NCBI GenBank assembly: GCA_964593555.1
Contig: CAZQIC010000010.1
Coordinates: 1-63,636, forward strand
Direction of reading: 5' to 3'
Length of the DNA stretch: 63,636 nucleotides
DNA from: CAZQIC01 sp964593555
GTDB lineage: Bacteria > Bacteroidota > Bacteroidia > JAFLBG01
A program made the translations under genes and the position numbers. The notes under the pieces are model-generated. The model was not told the DNA's origin. It was given only the letters and a program-made list of their open reading frames with translations, and searched no databases. This document shows, in pieces, positions 59,866 to 63,636 of this stretch (position 1 is the stretch's first letter; the number at the start of each line of letters is the position of its first letter).

Positions 59866-61896
59866 ATGAGTAAGAAGGCGCAAAATAAAACTCAGCAAAA
59901 AAAAGAGGCAGCGGAACCTGTAATGCATAAAATTCCGCAGCAGCCAAGCAACTTAAACAAAACTCTACCACTCATTATTTTTATTTTCTCCTTTCTTTTA
60001 TATGCAAACACAATTTACAATGATTTCGCGCTGGATGATGTAGCCGTAATACAACAAAACAAATTCACTAAACAAGGTGTTGCAGGTATCGATGACATGC
60101 TGCACACCTTTTACTGGCAAGGCTACTGGGATACCAACGCCGGACTATACAGGCCTTTATCGCTAATTACTTTTGCAATAGAGTACCAGTTTTTTGGAGA
60201 GAACGCGCATGCTTTTCATTTTGGAAATGTTTTGCTGTATAGCCTGGTCTGTGTTTTGTTATTTGTTGTATTGCAACGATTACTTAAAAATTACAATGTA
60301 TTGATTCCCCTGATCACTACTTTGCTTTTTGCAGCACACCCGCTGCATACAGAAGTGGTGGCAAATGTTAAAAGCCGCGATGAATTATTAAGCATATTTT
60401 TCTTTTTACTTAGCCTTCAATTTTTGCTTCGTTCAACAAAGGATGCCGGCAAAAAAAATACTATTATTTCGTTGTCTTGTTATTTTCTTTCCCTTTTCTC
60501 CAAAGAAGGTTCCATGGTGTTTCTCGGAATTTTTCCTTTGACACTTTATTTTTTTACCGATGAGCCGATTAAAAAAATAGTAAAAACAAGTTCACTATTT
60601 TTAATCCCTGCAGCATTGTTTTTCGCAATTCACACCTATGTAATTGCCCATGCACCTATGACAAAAATAACTTATACTTATTGGGACAACTCATTAGTAG
60701 CAGTGGAGGGACTAAGCAGATTTGCAACAGTTATTTATATGATGGGAAAATATTTTTTATTGCTATTTTTTCCGCATCCTCTCTCTTACGACTACTCCTT
60801 CAATGAAATTCCTGCCACCACATTTGGAAACTGGAAAGTATTACTCTCCACTTTAAGTATTGCCGCCCTGATTTACATTGCAATAAAAGGAATAAAGAAA
60901 AAAAGTATGGTTAGCTATGGAATATTTTTCTTTTTCATAACAATAGCGCTTGTATCAAATATTTTTATGCTTATCGGTGCAACGATGGCAGATCGTTTTT
61001 TGTTTGTCCCTTCTCTTGGATTTTGTCTGACCATCGCCTTTCTATTTACGAAATTTTTAAAGTCAGATATTAAAATTCCATACACTTCCATCAAAGAACT
61101 TGCAACAAAAAACACTGGCGTATTGCTAGTAACAGCTATAATTCTTAGTCTATACTCTTTCAAAACCATAACCCGTAACAAAGACTGGAAAAACAATTTC
61201 ACTCTTTTTATCCACGATGTAAATGCTTCACCCAATAGTTCGCGCACACAATATAATTATGGAACGGAGTATTTGGGATTATACAATCGTGCGACAGAAA
61301 TGGAGACTTCAAAAAGAAACGCCTTACTCGATACCTGTATCGCACACCTTGAAACATCAGTTAAAATAGATAAAGATGCGCATCAGTCTTATTTAAATCT
61401 TGCATCGGCATATTATCAAAAGAAAGATTACAAAAAGGCGATAGAAAATGCGCTGCAAAATTTGCGGGTAACCAAAGGCACAGAGCCAAAAGCGCATTCC
61501 ATATTGGGTAATGCGTATTACAGATCGAATATGTTTGATATGGCAATAGAACAATTAAACATTGCTATAAAAAATAATTTTTTTGCCGATGATACTTATG
61601 TTTTCCTGGGGGGATCGCATTTCGGTAAGGGTGATTTTAAAAACGCGATCGAAGCATTTAACAAAGCAATTGAACTGAAGAAAGACAATTTAGATGCCTA
61701 TACCAATCTTGGCGCTGCCTATGGCAGTATTAATGATTTTGACAACGCAATTAAAACTTTTAAAACAAGTATTACCTATGCGCCCAATAATGCCCAAACA
61801 TATTACTACATGGCACTAACTTTTAATAATATGGGAAGAAAGGATAGCTCGGAGATTTACCTTGCGAAGTATAATGCGTTAATTGGCAAGCATTAA
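59866..61896 (+). CDS. TMTC-like polytopic membrane protein with C-terminal TPRs
   Basis: The product is 676 residues. After a hydrophilic N-terminus, about ten membrane helices (about 35-430) begin with NDFALDDVAVIQQNKFTKQG, the DD motif of the DUF1736/TMTC O-mannosyltransferase-like family (GT-C type). The C-terminal about 230 residues hold tetratricopeptide repeats (HQSYLNLASAYYQKKDYKKA, DAYTNLGAAYGSINDFDNAI). It is probably a GT-C-like glycosyltransferase of the inner membrane, but catalytic activity is inferred. Its stop overlaps the convergent barrel gene stop by four bases. Confidence 0.85.
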   Translation: MSKKAQNKTQQKKEAAEPVMHKIPQQPSNLNKTLPLIIFIFSFLLYANTIYNDFALDDVAVIQQNKFTKQGVAGIDDMLHTFYWQGYWDTNAGLYRPLSLITFAIEYQFFGENAHAFHFGNVLLYSLVCVLLFVVLQRLLKNYNVLIPLITTLLFAAHPLHTEVVANVKSRDELLSIFFFLLSLQFLLRSTKDAGKKNTIISLSCYFLSLFSKEGSMVFLGIFPLTLYFFTDEPIKKIVKTSSLFLIPAALFFAIHTYVIAHAPMTKITYTYWDNSLVAVEGLSRFATVIYMMGKYFLLLFFPHPLSYDYSFNEIPATTFGNWKVLLSTLSIAALIYIAIKGIKKKSMVSYGIFFFFITIALVSNIFMLIGATMADRFLFVPSLGFCLTIAFLFTKFLKSDIKIPYTSIKELATKNTGVLLVTAIILSLYSFKTITRNKDWKNNFTLFIHDVNASPNSSRTQYNYGTEYLGLYNRATEMETSKRNALLDTCIAHLETSVKIDKDAHQSYLNLASAYYQKKDYKKAIENALQNLRVTKGTEPKAHSILGNAYYRSNMFDMAIEQLNIAIKNNFFADDTYVFLGGSHFGKGDFKNAIEAFNKAIELKKDNLDAYTNLGAAYGSINDFDNAIKTFKTSITYAPNNAQTYYYMALTFNNMGRKDSSEIYLAKYNALIGKH

Positions 61897-62540
61897 TTTA
61901 ATGTATAAACAGGGGGACAACCCTCACCTTTGCTCGAATTACTGAAAACAAATTTCAACCCTAATCTTATCTCCCAGGCCTTATTTTTTATTTCCAAAGG
62001 ATCGACTTTGTAAGCATTCAATTTGATATCTGGATTATAATGAATTTCTACAAAAGGTTTTAACGAACTATAAACAACAAACTCATATCCAGCTCCAACA
62101 GAAGGACTTATTTGAAAAGTGTTAAATTTACCGGTGATCTCCGGAGATGCTGTTGCCTGCTTAAATCTGTATTCCACTCTCGGACCAATTAATATATAAG
62201 GGATGCCGCTATATAATTCCATGCGAAACATTAAAAAATTATTCCAGCATAAATAATCGATCTTGTTTTTAAACTTTACAGAGTCCTTACTGATACATCC
62301 TTTTTGATTGTATTGTATTTCAGATCTCCAACGCACGTAATCACCGCTAAAAAATTCTGCAAACACGCAAGCATTAAAACCTATTTTGAATTTCTTTTTT
62401 TGTGTTTCATCAATATCATTAAAATACCATTTTTGCCTGGCAAAAGTAGCTCCTCCCATTACACCAATGCCATTGAAAAATTGAGCCTGCAGAGTAAAAG
62501 ACAAATAACAAATAACAAAACAACTAATAATCTTTTTCAT
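61893..62540 (-). CDS. PorT-like outer membrane beta-barrel protein
   Basis: The product is 215 residues with a signal peptide (MKKIISCFVICYLSFTLQAQ). The mature part is an outer membrane barrel (GIGVMGGATFARQKWYFNDI, VYSSLKPFVEIHYNPDI, WEIRLGLKFVF), similar to the OMP_b-brl_2/PorT family common in Bacteroidota. It lies one base after fabD on the same strand and ends in a TTAA overlap with the TPR gene. Confidence 0.85.
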   Translation of the reverse strand: MKKIISCFVICYLSFTLQAQFFNGIGVMGGATFARQKWYFNDIDETQKKKFKIGFNACVFAEFFSGDYVRWRSEIQYNQKGCISKDSVKFKNKIDYLCWNNFLMFRMELYSGIPYILIGPRVEYRFKQATASPEITGKFNTFQISPSVGAGYEFVVYSSLKPFVEIHYNPDIKLNAYKVDPLEIKNKAWEIRLGLKFVFSNSSKGEGCPPVYTLN

Positions 62541-62541
62541 G

Positions 62542-63426
62542 CTATGCGCTTATGGCTTCAATATCTTTATTCACTTTTTTTACCAATCCCTGCAATACTT
62601 TGCCAGGGCCTACTTCAACGAAAGATGAAGCACCATCAGCGATCATTTGCTGTACTGTTTGTGTCCAACGAACAGGCGCAGTAAGCTGAAGTATTAAATT
62701 TTTCTTTATCTGGTTGGGATCCGAAACTGCCGACGCCGTTACATTTTGATACACAGGGCAAATAGGATTATTAAATGTTGTTGAATTAATTGCTGCTTCC
62801 AGCTCCACTCTTGCAGGCTCCATCAATGGCGAGTGGAATGCCCCTCCAACAGGCAATACCAATGCACGTTTTGCCCCCGCAGCTTTCATTTTTTCACAGG
62901 CAATATTTATTCCATTTATTGAACCCGATATTACCAATTGTCCGGGACAATTATAATTTGCAGCAACCACCACTTCACCTGAAGCGCTTATTTCCGCACA
63001 AATATTTTCAACTATCTTATCATCTAAATTTAAAATGGCTGCCATTGTTGATGGCTGAGCTTCGCAAGCTTTTTGCATAGCCATAGCGCGTTTTGAAACC
63101 AACACCAATGCATCTTCAAATGAAAGTGTTTTATTGGCAACCAATGAAGAAAATTCCCCCAATGAGTGACCGGCAACCATATCCGGCTTAAAAGAATCAC
63201 CCAATGTTTTAGCCAAAATTACCGAGTGAAGAAATATGGCAGGCTGCGTAACTTTAGTTTGTTTTAATTGATCTTCTGTTCCTGCAAACATGATCTCAGT
63301 AATATTAAAACCGAGAATACCGTTTGCTTTATCAAACATTTCTTTCGCTAAAGGAGAGTTTTCATAAAGATCTTTTCCCATGCCTGGAAACTGTGAGCCT
63401 TGTCCGGGGAATACATATGCTTTCAT
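62542..63426 (-). CDS. fabD: Malonyl-CoA--ACP transacylase
   Basis: The product is 294 residues. PGQGSQFPGMG at the start, the nucleophile in GHSLGE (Ser88), QPAIFLHS and the His region VGGAFHSPLM (about residue 195) are the standard FabD set. It loads malonate on acyl carrier protein for fatty acid synthesis. No promoter with a clear TAnnTTTG was found upstream. Confidence 0.96.
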   Translation of the reverse strand: MKAYVFPGQGSQFPGMGKDLYENSPLAKEMFDKANGILGFNITEIMFAGTEDQLKQTKVTQPAIFLHSVILAKTLGDSFKPDMVAGHSLGEFSSLVANKTLSFEDALVLVSKRAMAMQKACEAQPSTMAAILNLDDKIVENICAEISASGEVVVAANYNCPGQLVISGSINGINIACEKMKAAGAKRALVLPVGGAFHSPLMEPARVELEAAINSTTFNNPICPVYQNVTASAVSDPNQIKKNLILQLTAPVRWTQTVQQMIADGASSFVEVGPGKVLQGLVKKVNKDIEAISA

Positions 63427-63514
63427 AAAATATATTTTTTCAAGAACCTAAATATAAAAAGAAAAGATGATGGAACCGATGCTAACTTTTCAACGAGAAG
63501 GTATTTTAGAGCAA

Positions 63515-63590
63515 AGATGTTCGACCCCGCTGGGGTCGATTATTTTTGGTATCGTTCTTTCTAAAAATGTTTGACCCCTCCGGGCAATGT
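63515..63590. repeat. Dispersed intergenic repeat with GACCCC palindrome
   Basis: TCGACCCC-GCT-GGGGTCGA (63521-63539) is a perfect 8-base-pair inverted repeat. A second half, TTTGACCCCTCCGGGCAATG, follows near 63569. These GACCCC..GGGGTC units are typical dispersed repeats of Bacteroidota. Confidence 0.55.
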
Positions 63591-63636
63591 CATTAAGTTA
63601 AGTAATTAATACGCTGGTTTATAATTAGTAAAGGTT

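Overview
The window is a chromosomal stretch of an AT-rich member of the Bacteroidota. The evidence is two type IX secretion C-terminal sorting signals of type A and one of type B (gliding-motility-associated C-terminal domain), many short lipoproteins, TTG-N18-20-TAnnTTTG promoters, an archaeal/eukaryotic-type ProS, and energy-transducer TonB C-terminal domain proteins. A 10-base run of N at 27103-27112 shows that this is a scaffolded draft assembly, possibly a metagenome bin. I cannot name the genus from the sequence.

Layout. 1-264 is the 3' end of a DUF151 bifunctional nuclease gene. 300-8017 carries a large secreted beta-propeller protein, an alkaline-phosphatase-superfamily lipoprotein, glutamate dehydrogenase, ribosomal protein S20 and two TonB-C proteins. 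8031-12444 carries a fatty-acid desaturase, a secreted M4 protease, and an iron-permease-family protein followed by two tiny membrane ORFs. 12471-15222 (minus strand) is the most interesting locus. A PadR regulator is translationally coupled to two polytopic proteins that appear to be fusions of GldL-like transmembrane hairpins with a GldM-like transmembrane helix and periplasmic domain. Together they supply five GldL-like hairpins and two GldM-like helices, the same count as the GldL5-GldM2 proton-driven motor. 15422-17437 is a compact ars operon (arsR, a DUF6428-like gene, a methyltransferase, a 41-residue membrane ORF, arsC) with two matching ArsR-type palindromes. 17662-19102 is an AraC-type regulator, a degenerate receiver protein and a small ORF. 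Near-identical direct-repeat sites precede the first two of these genes.

19236-24055 is an accessory mix: DUF1801, VOC, an SRPBCC gene with an internal deletion, a short-chain dehydrogenase and an FAD oxidoreductase, together with a decayed, frameshifted copy of the secreted repeat protein found intact at 27664-28656. 24235-27066 is an M16 protease. 27103-29097 holds the assembly gap, dispersed repeats, a tRNA-Glu gene, a degenerate tRNA copy and nested palindromes. 29403-36834 holds secreted or envelope proteins (DUF4349, BNR-repeat type IX substrate, a 623-residue unknown).

36851 to the end is largely housekeeping and envelope biogenesis: proS, a FadL-like porin, a zinc-ribbon/Nif3 pair, lpxK, purine nucleoside phosphorylase, a di-haem peroxidase, gatB, a TlpA-like thioredoxin, an M1 aminopeptidase, an LpxH-type hydrolase, gap, lipA, a tandem pair of secreted paralogues, OsmC, ung, a TMTC-like TPR membrane protein, a PorT-like barrel and fabD. 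lpxK and the LpxH-type gene serve lipid A, and fabD and lipA serve fatty acid and lipoate synthesis. The secreted proteins depend on a type IX system encoded elsewhere.

All family assignments come from reading the translated sequence and from knowledge of the families; no database search was run.
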